Made by a program: the position numbers and the translations under genes
NCBI RefSeq assembly: GCF_002742635.1
Contig: NZ_PEGF01000003.1
Location: 124,001-188,000, forward strand
Origin: Caulobacter sp. X
GTDB taxonomy: Bacteria > Pseudomonadota > Alphaproteobacteria > Caulobacterales > Caulobacteraceae
Direction: 5' to 3'
Length of the DNA: 64,000 bases
The notes under the pieces: model-generated
Databases searched by the model: none
What the model saw: only the letters and a program-made list of their open reading frames with translations
What the model was told of the DNA's origin: nothing
Shown: positions 15,865-24,121 of the stretch, in pieces
Layout of the letters: every line of letters begins with the position of its first letter
How positions within the stretch are numbered: the first letter of the stretch is position 1

Positions 15865-16206
15865 ATGGCGACCGAAGAAAGGCAGTCCTCCCCCACGCCC
15901 AAACCCCGACGCGAAGGCGGGCTTTTGGCCGATCCGTACCTTACGGGCGCTCTGTCCGGCGTGATGATCGCGGCATCGTCGATGATGCTCTGGCATTGGC
16001 TCGGAGGGCTCGATAGCGACGCCAAAGCACAGCCTCCCCCCGTCAACCGGTCCATCGAGCTGATCGCCTCGATCGACGACGGTTCGGTCTGCAAAGTCTA
16101 CAAGGTCCGAGCCACGGACGGCCGCTCGCTCCTGATCACCACGGGCACGGGCTGCAGAGCGGTCGAAGCCGCGACCTCGCCGGCCGTTGCCGAGCGCGCA
16201 CCGTGA
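15865..16206 (+). CDS. Single-span membrane protein with a soluble C-terminal domain (113 aa)
   Basis: A charged N-terminus precedes one span at about 26-46. The rest (about 55-113) looks like a small beta-rich domain, with SIELIASIDDGSVCKVYKV and a second Cys at about 99, compatible with one disulfide if it faces the periplasm. No family is recognised. The next gene's GTG overlaps its stop. Confidence 0.6.
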   Translation: MATEERQSSPTPKPRREGGLLADPYLTGALSGVMIAASSMMLWHWLGGLDSDAKAQPPPVNRSIELIASIDDGSVCKVYKVRATDGRSLLITTGTGCRAVEAATSPAVAERAP

Positions 16207-16481
16207 CTAAACGCCCGTCACCAAAGACCCTGCGACGGATGGCGCGCTTCGCCGGGATCTCGCTGGTCGCCAGCCTGGCGCTGTCGATCGTGGCGGACAT
16301 TGGGGTCCTGGCGGGCTTCCTGCTCTACATCGACGGCGCTTCGACGCCGCAGATCGCGACGCTCGGCGCGCGCTTGTCGATCATCTGCTCGATCTTCGTG
16401 GTTCCGACCGCTCTGATGATCGCGCCGGCCTTCAGCCTGGTTCGACTGCTGCGCCGCTACGCGCCGGAGGCCTTTCGATGA
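16203..16481 (+). CDS. Two-span membrane protein (92 aa), GTG start
   Basis: GTG overlaps the previous stop (GTGA). A strongly basic N-terminus (KRPSPKTLRRMAR) is followed by spans at about 18-42 and 56-78 and a short basic tail, a positive-inside pattern with both ends in the cytoplasm. No family is recognised. Confidence 0.58.
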   Translation: MTKRPSPKTLRRMARFAGISLVASLALSIVADIGVLAGFLLYIDGASTPQIATLGARLSIICSIFVVPTALMIAPAFSLVRLLRRYAPEAFR

Positions 16482-16609
16482 GCTGGCTGACCTTGTTCGG
16501 CGCCTACTGTGTCTTCGCGACCTGCGCGCATTTGTTTCCGGCGCGGGCTTACGACGCACTCCGGCCCGTCTCGCACCTGCTTTTGCCGCACGAGAGCGAC
16601 CATGCCTAG
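16478..16609 (+). CDS. Very small hypothetical protein (43 aa)
   Basis: An ATG at 16478 overlaps the previous stop (ATGA) and reads MSWLTLFGAYCVFATCAHLF, then a short tail to the TAG at 16607. One short hydrophobic segment with two Cys residues. The coupled start argues for translation; no family is recognised. Confidence 0.45.
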   Translation: MSWLTLFGAYCVFATCAHLFPARAYDALRPVSHLLLPHESDHA

Positions 16610-16658
16610 GCGCGTGGAGCCAGGCGCCCCGTCGCCCTGAACCCGGGAGCTGTAAGAC

Positions 16659-17588
16659 ATGTCATACACGCAGGACAAAGCCGGCGGGTCGAGTGGGGAT
16701 CTCCTGGCGGACTGCGGTCGTATCTCCCGAGCGTTGGCGGAGGCGTTCCAAAAGGCGGACGCGGTGTTAGCCCGGGCGATAACCGATCAGTCGAGGGACA
16801 AGGCGCGTCGGCGAGGAAAGGCTGTCGCCTCGTTGATCGACGCACTCGTGGTCACGCCGGCGGAGTGCGCGGTCAGATCGGCCGCCGAGGCGAAGTCCAA
16901 AGCCTTCGAGAAGCTTCGACAGGAGGCACGCGCCGTGGCGCGCCAAGAGACGTTGCGGCGGGTCGCCGAAAGCGATCAGGGGTCGCTTCACGAGGAGAAG
17001 ATGGCCTTGTGGTCGCGGCGCGAGACGCGGTTTGAAGTCATACGGTCGGCGGCCTGGGCTTGCGAGGACGCGATCAAGGCCCTGGGCCAGGCGCAATCGG
17101 CCTGTGAGGCGGCGTCTTCCACGGAGCTGCTGGACGCCATGTCTTCGAGCCAGATGGTCAGCTGGATGTCATCGGCCAGCACCTTCAGAGCCCGTTCGGC
17201 GATGCAGTCCGCGGCGGAAGCGGTCGACCATCTGCGCACCGTCATCCCATCGTGCGTGGCGGATCTGCGGACCGACGAGTTGGACGACACGACGGACCTG
17301 GTTTTGGATCTCGTGGTCGATCTGCCGTTCGATTTTGCGTCCTGGTCCAACCTGGCGGCGCTGAGCGACGCCGTCGAGGCGTGCCGAACGACGGCCGCGG
17401 CGCTTGGCCCGCTGCGTGTCCGGCTGCGCGGCCTTAGAGAGGACGCCGCCCGCATGAAGTCGCTGGTGTTTGAGGAAGTGATGGCGATTGAAGCGCCTTT
17501 CGCCGAGCAGGCGCGTGACGCTCTACTTGCTGAGCTGGGTCCCGACCTGCGCGAAACCCTGGCGCCGCATCTGGAGCCAGGTCCGTGA
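16659..17588 (+). CDS. Helical soluble protein of unknown function (309 aa)
   Basis: The ATG at 16659 has GGGAG about nine bases upstream, after a 49-base gap, the largest within the operon. The protein is almost entirely helical and Ala/Glu/Arg-rich, with likely coiled-coil segments at about 20-130 and 210-290 and no membrane span. It is the only large soluble member besides the last gene and might be the cytoplasmic partner of the membrane components. No family is recognised. Confidence 0.65.
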   Translation: MSYTQDKAGGSSGDLLADCGRISRALAEAFQKADAVLARAITDQSRDKARRRGKAVASLIDALVVTPAECAVRSAAEAKSKAFEKLRQEARAVARQETLRRVAESDQGSLHEEKMALWSRRETRFEVIRSAAWACEDAIKALGQAQSACEAASSTELLDAMSSSQMVSWMSSASTFRARSAMQSAAEAVDHLRTVIPSCVADLRTDELDDTTDLVLDLVVDLPFDFASWSNLAALSDAVEACRTTAAALGPLRVRLRGLREDAARMKSLVFEEVMAIEAPFAEQARDALLAELGPDLRETLAPHLEPGP

Positions 17589-17764
17589 TCAAGTCGGTGT
17601 CCACCGGCTTCGTGGCCCTGACCGTGGTCGGCTCGGTCCTGATCTTCGGGCTCACCGTGGCTGGCGTGGTCGTGCCAACGCCGGTGCGCGTGATCGCCTT
17701 GGCGGCCACGGCCATCTCGCTAGCCATCTGCATGACGGCGATCGCGCTCCAGAGGCCCTTGTGA
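17585..17764 (+). CDS. Small two-span membrane protein (59 aa), GTG start
   Basis: GTG at 17585 overlaps the previous stop (GTGA). The product is almost all membrane: hydrophobic segments at about 8-28 and 33-53, with a short RPL tail. The stop overlaps the next GTG. No family is recognised. Confidence 0.55.
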   Translation: MIKSVSTGFVALTVVGSVLIFGLTVAGVVVPTPVRVIALAATAISLAICMTAIALQRPL

Positions 17765-17877
17765 GCAAAGCGCCGTCGACGAGGCTCTGGCACATCACCC
17801 TCACGCCTTCCGGATCGCCGCCTGGGCTCGTGGGTCAACGGTACGTCCTGAACTATCATTGGGATTTGAACAGATGA
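17761..17877 (+). CDS. Candidate very small protein (38 aa), GTG start
   Basis: GTG at 17761 overlaps the previous stop and the TGA at 17875 overlaps the next ATG (ATGA), so the frame is linked on both sides. The sequence (SKAPSTRLWHITLTPSG...) shows no known pattern. It may serve mainly to couple translation of the genes on either side. Confidence 0.35.
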   Translation: MSKAPSTRLWHITLTPSGSPPGLVGQRYVLNYHWDLNR

Positions 17878-18779
17878 GCGACCTCAACCGCGCCCCCTCC
17901 CCCACCTCTCCACAAGACAGCCAGAACGAGCGCTCCTTGCTCGCCGTCGGTGTCGATCAGCTGGCATCCGGTATGCAGCCGAACACGGCCGAACCTCAAA
18001 CGACGAGCTGGGCTTCGGGGAGCTTAGATCGGTTGAAAGCGATCGCGGGGTCGGGCGTGTTCAGAGAAGCTGCTATGGGTTTGGCCAAGAGCTTAGGTGA
18101 GCACCTGCGGCGACGGCCAACTAGGTTCGGTGACTGGCAAACCTTTGGCGGATTTAATCTGGGCCTTACGACGATCGAAGCCCCGGCTCGTGCCGTTAGA
18201 CCTTTATACCGGCTGCTCCGTCGAATAGTGGCCCACCGGCGTGACGTTTACGAATGGTCGGAAGACATTCTAGATCCGCTTCTGGAATCCTTGGCCTATG
18301 CTCAGCCAGAGCACGGTTCCCAGGTCACTTTCACCGTGCGTTGGCCGCTTTTTCTCACCCAACTTGTCTTGGTGAGCATGGTGCTCGACAAGTTCGATCC
18401 AACGGATGCGGAGCGAAGGTCATTCAAACAGTGCTTCTCAAAGGCCCAGTGGATGGCTGATGTGTTCATGGAGACTGAAAACGCTGAGGTTCTCCGCGAG
18501 AGCTGGGCGGAAATCGAGTTTGAACCGGCTGGCGACTATAAAGGCTGGCGTGCCGTCATGACGCGGTTCGACAATCTGCCGGGAGAGCTAAGGAGAGCTT
18601 CGCTTCCCCAGGCCATGCTGGATCTTGCCGACTTGAACCTGCAGAGGAAGTATCGCGCCAAGCCCTCACGGCTTGAGGTGCTGCAGGAAAATCACAACCG
18701 GACAATGGCTGAACGGCGCACGGCCTGGGAGGCTGAGCTGGCCGACATGCAGGCGAACTCCAATGCCACTGTTATTTGA
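17874..18779 (+). CDS. Hypothetical protein (301 aa), last gene of the operon
   Basis: It starts at the ATG at 17874, coupled to the preceding stop. The first 60 residues are polar and probably disordered; the remainder is mixed helical, with LRRRPTRFGDW, LYRLLRRIVAHRRDVYEW and VRWPLFLTQLVLVSMVLDKF (perhaps one amphipathic or membrane helix). Codon use and GC look lower than in its neighbours, suggesting separate acquisition. No family is recognised. Confidence 0.6.
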   Translation: MSDLNRAPSPTSPQDSQNERSLLAVGVDQLASGMQPNTAEPQTTSWASGSLDRLKAIAGSGVFREAAMGLAKSLGEHLRRRPTRFGDWQTFGGFNLGLTTIEAPARAVRPLYRLLRRIVAHRRDVYEWSEDILDPLLESLAYAQPEHGSQVTFTVRWPLFLTQLVLVSMVLDKFDPTDAERRSFKQCFSKAQWMADVFMETENAEVLRESWAEIEFEPAGDYKGWRAVMTRFDNLPGELRRASLPQAMLDLADLNLQRKYRAKPSRLEVLQENHNRTMAERRTAWEAELADMQANSNATVI

Positions 18780-18896
18780 AACGGCGTAACCGCGGCGCAG
18801 CTAGGCGTTGGTGACTGATGGGTTGCGCAAATCGCTTCGCAGTAACGAATTCCTACCGGAAGGTTCCTGGTTTCGGACACCGCAAAGGCTCGCCCG

Positions 18897-19478
18897 CTAG
18901 AGGGCGGCCTTTGCTTCGCGCGCCAGGATCCGCTCGAGCTGCTCCTTCATCCCGGCCTCCATCGGCCAGGGCGGATCGAAAGCCTTCAGCCTGAAATGCC
19001 TTCGCAAGCGCTTGGCCAGATCCAGCGCGGCCAGGCCGCGCTGCAGCGCCAGCTTGTTGGCTTCGACGGCCATGTCGACCGCGTCGCCATTTTCCCCGGT
19101 GGCGTGGATCATCTCCCGGGCGTGTTTGACGGTCGTGGCGAAGGTCCGGGCGTCGAGATCCAGGTGTCGGTCCAGGGCCTGCCAGCCGCTCGGGTCTTCG
19201 GGCAGCTCGGGAAAGTCCGGGAGCCGCGCGACGGCGGCGAAGTCATAGGGCCCGTCCATCTGACTCGCGGCGTTCTGGTGGGGAACGTCGGCGCAGTCCG
19301 TGGCGTAGCGTTCGAAGAGCTCGATCAGCTTGGACGCCAGGGCGCGCCCCGCCCGACGACGCGCGCGACGATCGCGCCAGACGCCAAGGGCGAACACCAC
19401 GGCCCCGGCGACCACGCCGTTGGCGAGGATCTTGCCGCCCTCCAACCACCAGTTCACCGCCGCCCCCGCCCCGCTCAT
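18897..19478 (-). CDS. Membrane-anchored hypothetical protein (193 aa)
   Basis: The ATG at 19478 has GAGG just upstream. One N-terminal span (about 15-34, ILANGVVAGAVVFALGVW) is followed by a basic RRARRRAG stretch and a helical soluble domain. No family is recognised. It is a single leftward gene between the eleven-gene operon and the acyltransferase, and is convergent with the former. Confidence 0.6.
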   Translation of the reverse strand: MSGAGAAVNWWLEGGKILANGVVAGAVVFALGVWRDRRARRRAGRALASKLIELFERYATDCADVPHQNAASQMDGPYDFAAVARLPDFPELPEDPSGWQALDRHLDLDARTFATTVKHAREMIHATGENGDAVDMAVEANKLALQRGLAALDLAKRLRRHFRLKAFDPPWPMEAGMKEQLERILAREAKAAL

Positions 19479-19765
19479 CACCCTCACGCCTCCCCTCGCC
19501 CGGACGCCGCCGAGCTTTTCCGAACCGGACGCCGCCGTAAAGCCGCCCGCGCGATGGGATGGCGCCGACCGGACGAGACGCCGCCGGCGGCTCGGGTCGC
19601 CAGACCGCCAGCCCGGCGCCGGCCGTAGGCGCGGCGCGCGCCCCGCTTGTGAGACGCCGCCCACTGCGGACTCTGGACAAGCTCTGCCTGTTTTGCGATC
19701 AACAGCCCACGGATCGCTGACGCGGCGAGACCTCCTCGAGGTCACGCCTGACGGAAGACAACGGC
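19479..19765. other. Divergent intergenic gap, no supported gene
   Basis: About 290 bases between the divergent genes at 18897-19478 and 19766-20899. Open frames here are GC-rich shadows with Arg/Ala/Pro-rich translations. No operator palindrome or strong terminator was seen. Confidence 0.45.
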
Positions 19766-20899
19766 GTGCGCGATCTGTCCCCTGCCCCACCCCACTCGCA
19801 CCGTCGGCTCGAGGCCGACATCGCCCGAGGCTTGGCGATCATCCTGGTGGTGATCGGTCACGCCCTGGAGATCCTGTTCTACAACCGCCCGGACGGCGGT
19901 TTCTCCGAGGACGCCTTCGCCCTCTGGCGATTGATCTACGCCGGTCACATCCCGGCCTTTTTCGTGATCGCGGGCTTGGTGTCGCCCAGCCGGAATCTAC
20001 CGGCCCCAACCCGGGCCCACCAGCTCGTCGGCCTGGCGCTGGCGGCTCATCTCGCGATCGCGCTACCGCTCGCGGCCCTGCAGCTGACCCAACACCCGCG
20101 CGCGGCGACGACCATTCTCGTCCAGGCCCTACGACCCTTGATCCTGGGGACGGGCTTTTCGGCGCCAAGCCTTTGGTTCCTGATCGCCCTGGCGGGCGTC
20201 GAGACGGTTTGGCGGCGAACGCGGGCCAAGGTCGCGGTGCTCGTGCTGACGATCCTTGTCCTGACCGCTGTCGCCCTGGTCGTCCCGCGCGCCGTCCCGA
20301 ACCTTTGGAGCTTTCGCGACCTTGGCCCAGGCCTGACCTTCTATGCGCTCGGCGCGGCCCTCAAGCGTGTGAGAGGCCGTCGACTGGCGCAGGCCTGCGC
20401 TTTCGCCCTTGGGGCCTGGGTATGGGCCGCGGCGAGCAACAAGGGCTGCTATCTTCCCAAGGAGGGCTGGTGTCCGCTCCCTGGAATGGGCGGGCGCTTC
20501 GGCCCGTTGATGGCCCTGGGCGCGTTTGGCGACTACCGGCTTTTCTTGCTCTCGGGCGCGAGCGCGGCCGTGGCGCTGCTCGGCGCTGGCGCTGTGCTGG
20601 CCAGGACACCCGCTCGCGAAGCTCTGGGCTGGGTGGGCCGTCGAAGCCTTGATCTCTACCTGGTCAACGGCGCGGCGCTGGCTCTGGCCAACCCCGTCCT
20701 GAAGGGCCTCCCAATGTCGCCGAACGTGCTGACGGACTTGGTTGGGCTGATGGTGGTGATGGTGTCGCTGCAGGTCTTCGTCGTCCGATTGACGACCGCC
20801 CCGCTGTCAAGGTTTCGGGCCTGGGCCTTCAGGCTCACCGATAGGCTCAAAGGCCCAGGACAAGAGGCCTCGGCGCTTCCGTCTCGGCGGGGTTTCTGA
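19766..20899 (+). CDS. Acyltransferase family 3 membrane protein
   Basis: 377 aa from a GTG at 19766. The N-terminal motif RLEADIARGLAIILVVIGHA is the hallmark of acyltransferase-3/OafA-type enzymes, including the catalytic His in the first membrane helix. About ten membrane spans follow. Such proteins transfer acetyl or succinyl groups to surface polysaccharides or other envelope glycans, so this could alter the cell surface of the host. It is not coupled to a neighbour. The length is typical of the family. Confidence 0.85.
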   Translation: MRDLSPAPPHSHRRLEADIARGLAIILVVIGHALEILFYNRPDGGFSEDAFALWRLIYAGHIPAFFVIAGLVSPSRNLPAPTRAHQLVGLALAAHLAIALPLAALQLTQHPRAATTILVQALRPLILGTGFSAPSLWFLIALAGVETVWRRTRAKVAVLVLTILVLTAVALVVPRAVPNLWSFRDLGPGLTFYALGAALKRVRGRRLAQACAFALGAWVWAAASNKGCYLPKEGWCPLPGMGGRFGPLMALGAFGDYRLFLLSGASAAVALLGAGAVLARTPAREALGWVGRRSLDLYLVNGAALALANPVLKGLPMSPNVLTDLVGLMVVMVSLQVFVVRLTTAPLSRFRAWAFRLTDRLKGPGQEASALPSRRGF

Positions 20900-20946
20900 C
20901 ACAATCGGACCACGGATCGCACGTCTGAGAGAGGACGCGATCCGTC

Positions 20947-22293
20947 ATGCCTGAACCAACAGCTCATCGCCCGCGCGCCCATGGGGCGGTCTATATGATC
21001 AGCGGCGTCGAGGTGGCGCGAGACAGCGACCAGCTGCAGAAGCACCTGAAGGCCGCCTACGAAGTGGGCGGCCGCCATGGCCGGCCGCGCTGCATGTGCG
21101 TTCCCGAGGGCGTGGAGATGTATATCTCCAAGGTCGGCGGGCATTTCCTGATCAAGCGGATGCCGGGGGGCGGCGGCCATCACGATCCATCCTGCGCGAC
21201 CTATGAGCCGCCGGCGGAACTGTCGGGCCTGGGCCAGGTCCTCGGCTCGGCGATCACCGAGGATCCCGTCGAGGACACGACGGTCCTGAAGCTCGATTTC
21301 GCGCTGAGTCGGGTTGGCCGCCGCGCCCCGGTCGAGACCGACAGCGAACCCGCAGACAGCGTCAAGACGGCGGGATCCAAGCTCAGTCTGCGCGGCTTGC
21401 TGCACTATCTGTGGATGGAGGCGGACCTGACGCGCTGGCACCCCGGGATGGAAGGCAAGCGCGACTGGAACGTGGTGCGGTTCCGCCTGCTGGGCGCGTC
21501 GGAACGCAAGGAAGTGAAGGGTTCGCTGCTGCGCGAGACCCTCTACGTTCCCGAACCCTGGCGCGAGAGCCAGCGCGAGGCGATCTCGACGCGCCGCCGC
21601 GCCATCTTTCGGCGCAAGGCCTCCTCCAAGGGTCGCAAGGAGCTGATGCTCCTGCTTGGCGAGGTCGAGGACTTCGACATTGGTCGTTACGACTACCGGC
21701 TGAAGATCCGCAACGCGCCCGACTGCAGCTTCGTGGTGCCCGAAGATCTCGCCAAGTCGATCGGCAAGCGCTTCGCCTTGGAAATCGCCCTCTTCAAGGA
21801 GGCCCAGAGCGCCGAGGAGGAAGGCAGCGATCCGCGTGATTCACGCCGCGGCCACCTGATCGTCTTCGGCACGTTCAGCGTCAACGAGGCCGGGACGCCG
21901 CACATGGAGGAGCTGACGGTGATGTTCGTGAACCGCAACTGGATGCCGGTCGAGGACATCTTCGAGATCGAGCTCCTCGAGCAGCTGATGCCGCGTCACC
22001 GCTTCGTCAAAGGCCTGCGTCTGAACATGCCCGCTTCGCGGCCGCTGGCGAGCGCGGTGACGCCGGACGCCGAGGAAGGCCCCACGGCGCTTTACATCGT
22101 CCGGACGGGCGTCGGTGAGGACTACGAGCGTGTGCTCGAGGAGCTTACCGGCAAGAGCCAGCTGCAGTCGTGGATCTGGCGTCTGGAGAAGGGCGAGATG
22201 CCGCCCCTCCCCCGGCGCGTCGATCGCGGCTTGCGTGGGCCGTCGCCGCGCGCGGCCGAGGAAGCCAGCGGCCCGTCCGGCGTTCTCGTCTGA
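20947..22293 (+). CDS. DUF1173 family protein
   Basis: 448 aa. The segment CMCVPEGVEMYI, then FLIKRMPG, HDPSCATYEPP and ELSGLGQVLGSAI followed by LKLDFALS, is the conserved start of DUF1173 proteins, which occur on many plasmids and integrative elements. RGLLHYLWMEADLTRWHP further supports this. The Cys/His pattern (C-x-C ... H-x-x-x-C) may bind zinc. The function is unknown. The ATG at 20947 is followed by a coherent protein to 22293. It is probably in an operon with the membrane protein and SNase-like gene that follow. Confidence 0.88.
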   Translation: MPEPTAHRPRAHGAVYMISGVEVARDSDQLQKHLKAAYEVGGRHGRPRCMCVPEGVEMYISKVGGHFLIKRMPGGGGHHDPSCATYEPPAELSGLGQVLGSAITEDPVEDTTVLKLDFALSRVGRRAPVETDSEPADSVKTAGSKLSLRGLLHYLWMEADLTRWHPGMEGKRDWNVVRFRLLGASERKEVKGSLLRETLYVPEPWRESQREAISTRRRAIFRRKASSKGRKELMLLLGEVEDFDIGRYDYRLKIRNAPDCSFVVPEDLAKSIGKRFALEIALFKEAQSAEEEGSDPRDSRRGHLIVFGTFSVNEAGTPHMEELTVMFVNRNWMPVEDIFEIELLEQLMPRHRFVKGLRLNMPASRPLASAVTPDAEEGPTALYIVRTGVGEDYERVLEELTGKSQLQSWIWRLEKGEMPPLPRRVDRGLRGPSPRAAEEASGPSGVLV

Positions 22294-22303
22294 AGGCCGC
22301 GCG

Positions 22304-22684
22304 ATGGGTGAGATTATCGACTGGCTGGCCAGAGGGATGACTTGGGGCGTCTTGGTGATGGCGGCCGTGGCCGCCCTCTACCGCTTCTCGCGGGTCGGCC
22401 GCGCGCTGTCGTTCGAACGCTGGCGGGAGAGGGTCGCGCGCGCCTGGCGGCTGGACGCCCTTGAGCGGCGCCAAAGGTTGCGGCTGGTGGCGCAGGCGCT
22501 CGCCTTCGTCCTGGGCCTGGGGTGGAGCTACCTCACCGAGGATCCGCGCGCGGGATTGCAGGCGACCTGGTTCTGGTTCGGAGCCTTGGCCGTGGTGTTG
22601 CGCGCCAAGCGCGTGCTGGACCTATCCGAGCAGTCCAACGAGGCCATCGCCGCGCGCGAGCTGCAGGCGCGGCAGTTCCAATGA
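22304..22684 (+). CDS. Small membrane protein (126 aa) downstream of DUF1173
   Basis: The ATG at 22304 lies ten bases after the DUF1173 stop. Hydrophobic segments are at about 10-30, 65-79 and 85-100, separated by basic stretches (RWRERVARAWRLDALERRQR). Its stop overlaps the ATG of the SNase-like gene (ATGA). No family is recognised. Confidence 0.6.
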   Translation: MGEIIDWLARGMTWGVLVMAAVAALYRFSRVGRALSFERWRERVARAWRLDALERRQRLRLVAQALAFVLGLGWSYLTEDPRAGLQATWFWFGALAVVLRAKRVLDLSEQSNEAIAARELQARQFQ

Positions 22685-23178
22685 GCATCCTGCTTTCGTT
22701 GGTCGGCGCGGCGGCGATCTCGGCCGCGCCCCCTCCCCCGCCGCCTCCGGAGCTGCGCTCGCGCGCGCCGACCGAGGTCAGTGTGATCGACGGCTCGACC
22801 CTCCTCATCCGGACCTTCCGCGTCGTGCTCGCCGGCGTTGAGGGGCTAGAGCGAGCCCAGCAATGCCAGACGCGCGGCGGCTATCAGGCCTGTGGTCGTG
22901 TCGCGACCAATCGCCTGTCCGCTCTGGTGGCGGGTAAGGACGTCGCGTGCGCGATCGTCACCGAAGGGCGTCGGGTGTCCCGAACGCCGGAGCCGGTGCT
23001 CTATGGTCGATGCTTCGCCGGCGGCGTCGACCTATCGGCGGTCCTGGTCGACGAGGGCCTGGCGGTCGGCATTTCCGGGACGCCCTATGGGCCGAGCTCG
23101 ATCCAGGCCTGCCTGGCGCAGCGCGGGGCTTGGTCCGGGGCGTTCGAGGCGCCGTGGACGGTTCGCGCCAGGCAACAG
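22681..23178 (+). pseudogene. SNase-like nuclease gene, 5' part, split by the Tn5393-like transposon
   Basis: 166 codons of a secreted SNase-like protein: a signal-like N-terminus with a Pro run, then VIDGST, FRVVLAGVEGLE, CGRVATNRLSALVAGK, GRCFAGGVDLSAVLVDEGLA. This matches the staphylococcal nuclease fold (YncB-type plasmid proteins). The transposon enters after the CAG codon at 23176-23178. Removing it and one AACAG copy restores a single 190-codon reading frame with 28654-28728. Even intact, the active site looks altered: the usual DGDT reads DGST and the D-T-P-E loop reads VEGLE, so catalysis is doubtful. Confidence 0.85.
23174..23178. repeat. Target-site duplication AACAG, left copy
   Basis: AACAG lies directly before the transposon's GGGG end and recurs at 28649-28653 after the other end. 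Tn3-family elements make 5-bp duplications, so this marks a simple insertion. Confidence 0.95.
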
Positions 23179-23259
23179 GGGGTCGTTTGCGGGAGAGGGC
23201 GAAATCCTACGCTAAGGCTTTGGCCAACGATATTCTCCGGTAAGATTGATGTGTTCCCA
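23179..23259 (+). repeat. Left 81-bp terminal inverted repeat of the transposon
   Basis: Starts GGGGTCGTTTGCGGGAGAGG and ends GATGTGTTCCCA. It matches the reverse complement of 28568-28648 at 77 of 81 positions. Such long repeats are characteristic of Tn5393. Confidence 0.95.
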
Positions 23260-23284
23260 GGGGATAGGAGAAGTCGCTTGATAT

Positions 23285-24121
23285 CTAGTATGACGTCTGT
23301 CGCACCTGCTTGATCGCGGCCGCGATAGCTAGATCGCGTTGCTCCTCTTCTCCATCCGCGTTCCAAGCTGCGGAAAGGCACCCATAAGCGTACGCCTGGT
23401 CGAGCAGGCGACGCGGATCGACGTCCAGCGCACGAGAGAATGCGTCCGCCATCTGTGCAATGCGTCTAGGATCGAGACAAAGGTCGTCTCTGTCAGCCGG
23501 ATCGTAGAACATATTGGCGGCGCCAAAGCCCACTTCACCGACCAGACCGACGGGATCTATCACCAGCCAGCCGCGACTGGAGAACATGATGTTTTCATGA
23601 TGCAGATCGCCATGTAGCCCACGCAGTTCCGAGGCATTGCTCATCATTTGATCGGCTATAATCGCCGCGTGGACGTAGTCAGTTTGACAACCTGCGTTTT
23701 GATCATCGCGCGCCCGCTGAAACAAAGCTGCAAAGCGATCCCGGATCGGGAGAAGGGCAGAAGGCAGGGGTTCCTCAGATGCGGCATACAGCTTCGCCAT
23801 TAGTTCCGCTGCAATTTCGGTCGCCTGGTAGTCGCCGTGCTCGGCAACGATGTGAGAGAGCATTCGCTCCCCGGCATATTCGAGCAACATCAGATTGTTC
23901 TCACGACCGAGCAACCGGACTGCTCCCCTCCCATTGCGCCATACCAGATAGTCGGCCCCGCGCAGTTCATCAGCAATGTCTTCTATAGGTTTCAATCCCT
24001 TGACGATTGCAGGAGTCCCGTCTGGCAATGAAACTTTCCAAACGAGGCTGGAAAAGGTGTCCGCAATGAGAACAGGTTGCGAAACGTGCCAATGAGCAGG
24101 AAAAACAGGCGGCATGAACAT
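23285..24121 (-). CDS. strB: Aminoglycoside 6-phosphotransferase APH(6)-Id (StrB)
   Basis: 278 aa from the ATG at 24121, which overlaps the strA stop as TGATG; an in-frame start nine bases upstream is ignored. It matches StrB as remembered: MFMPPVFPAHWHVSQPVLIA start, HGDLHHENI at 170-178 (Brenner motif, catalytic Asp) and VIDPVG for metal binding. It phosphorylates streptomycin at the 6-hydroxyl in the cytoplasm, giving resistance together with StrA. Full length with no disruption seen. Confidence 0.97.
   Translation of the reverse strand: MFMPPVFPAHWHVSQPVLIADTFSSLVWKVSLPDGTPAIVKGLKPIEDIADELRGADYLVWRNGRGAVRLLGRENNLMLLEYAGERMLSHIVAEHGDYQATEIAAELMAKLYAASEEPLPSALLPIRDRFAALFQRARDDQNAGCQTDYVHAAIIADQMMSNASELRGLHGDLHHENIMFSSRGWLVIDPVGLVGEVGFGAANMFYDPADRDDLCLDPRRIAQMADAFSRALDVDPRRLLDQAYAYGCLSAAWNADGEEEQRDLAIAAAIKQVRQTSY

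Noticed and set aside
19330..20652. Open frame of 440 codons overlapping the acyltransferase
   Set aside because: Out of frame with the well-supported acyltransferase and with low-complexity Arg/Pro/Gly translation.
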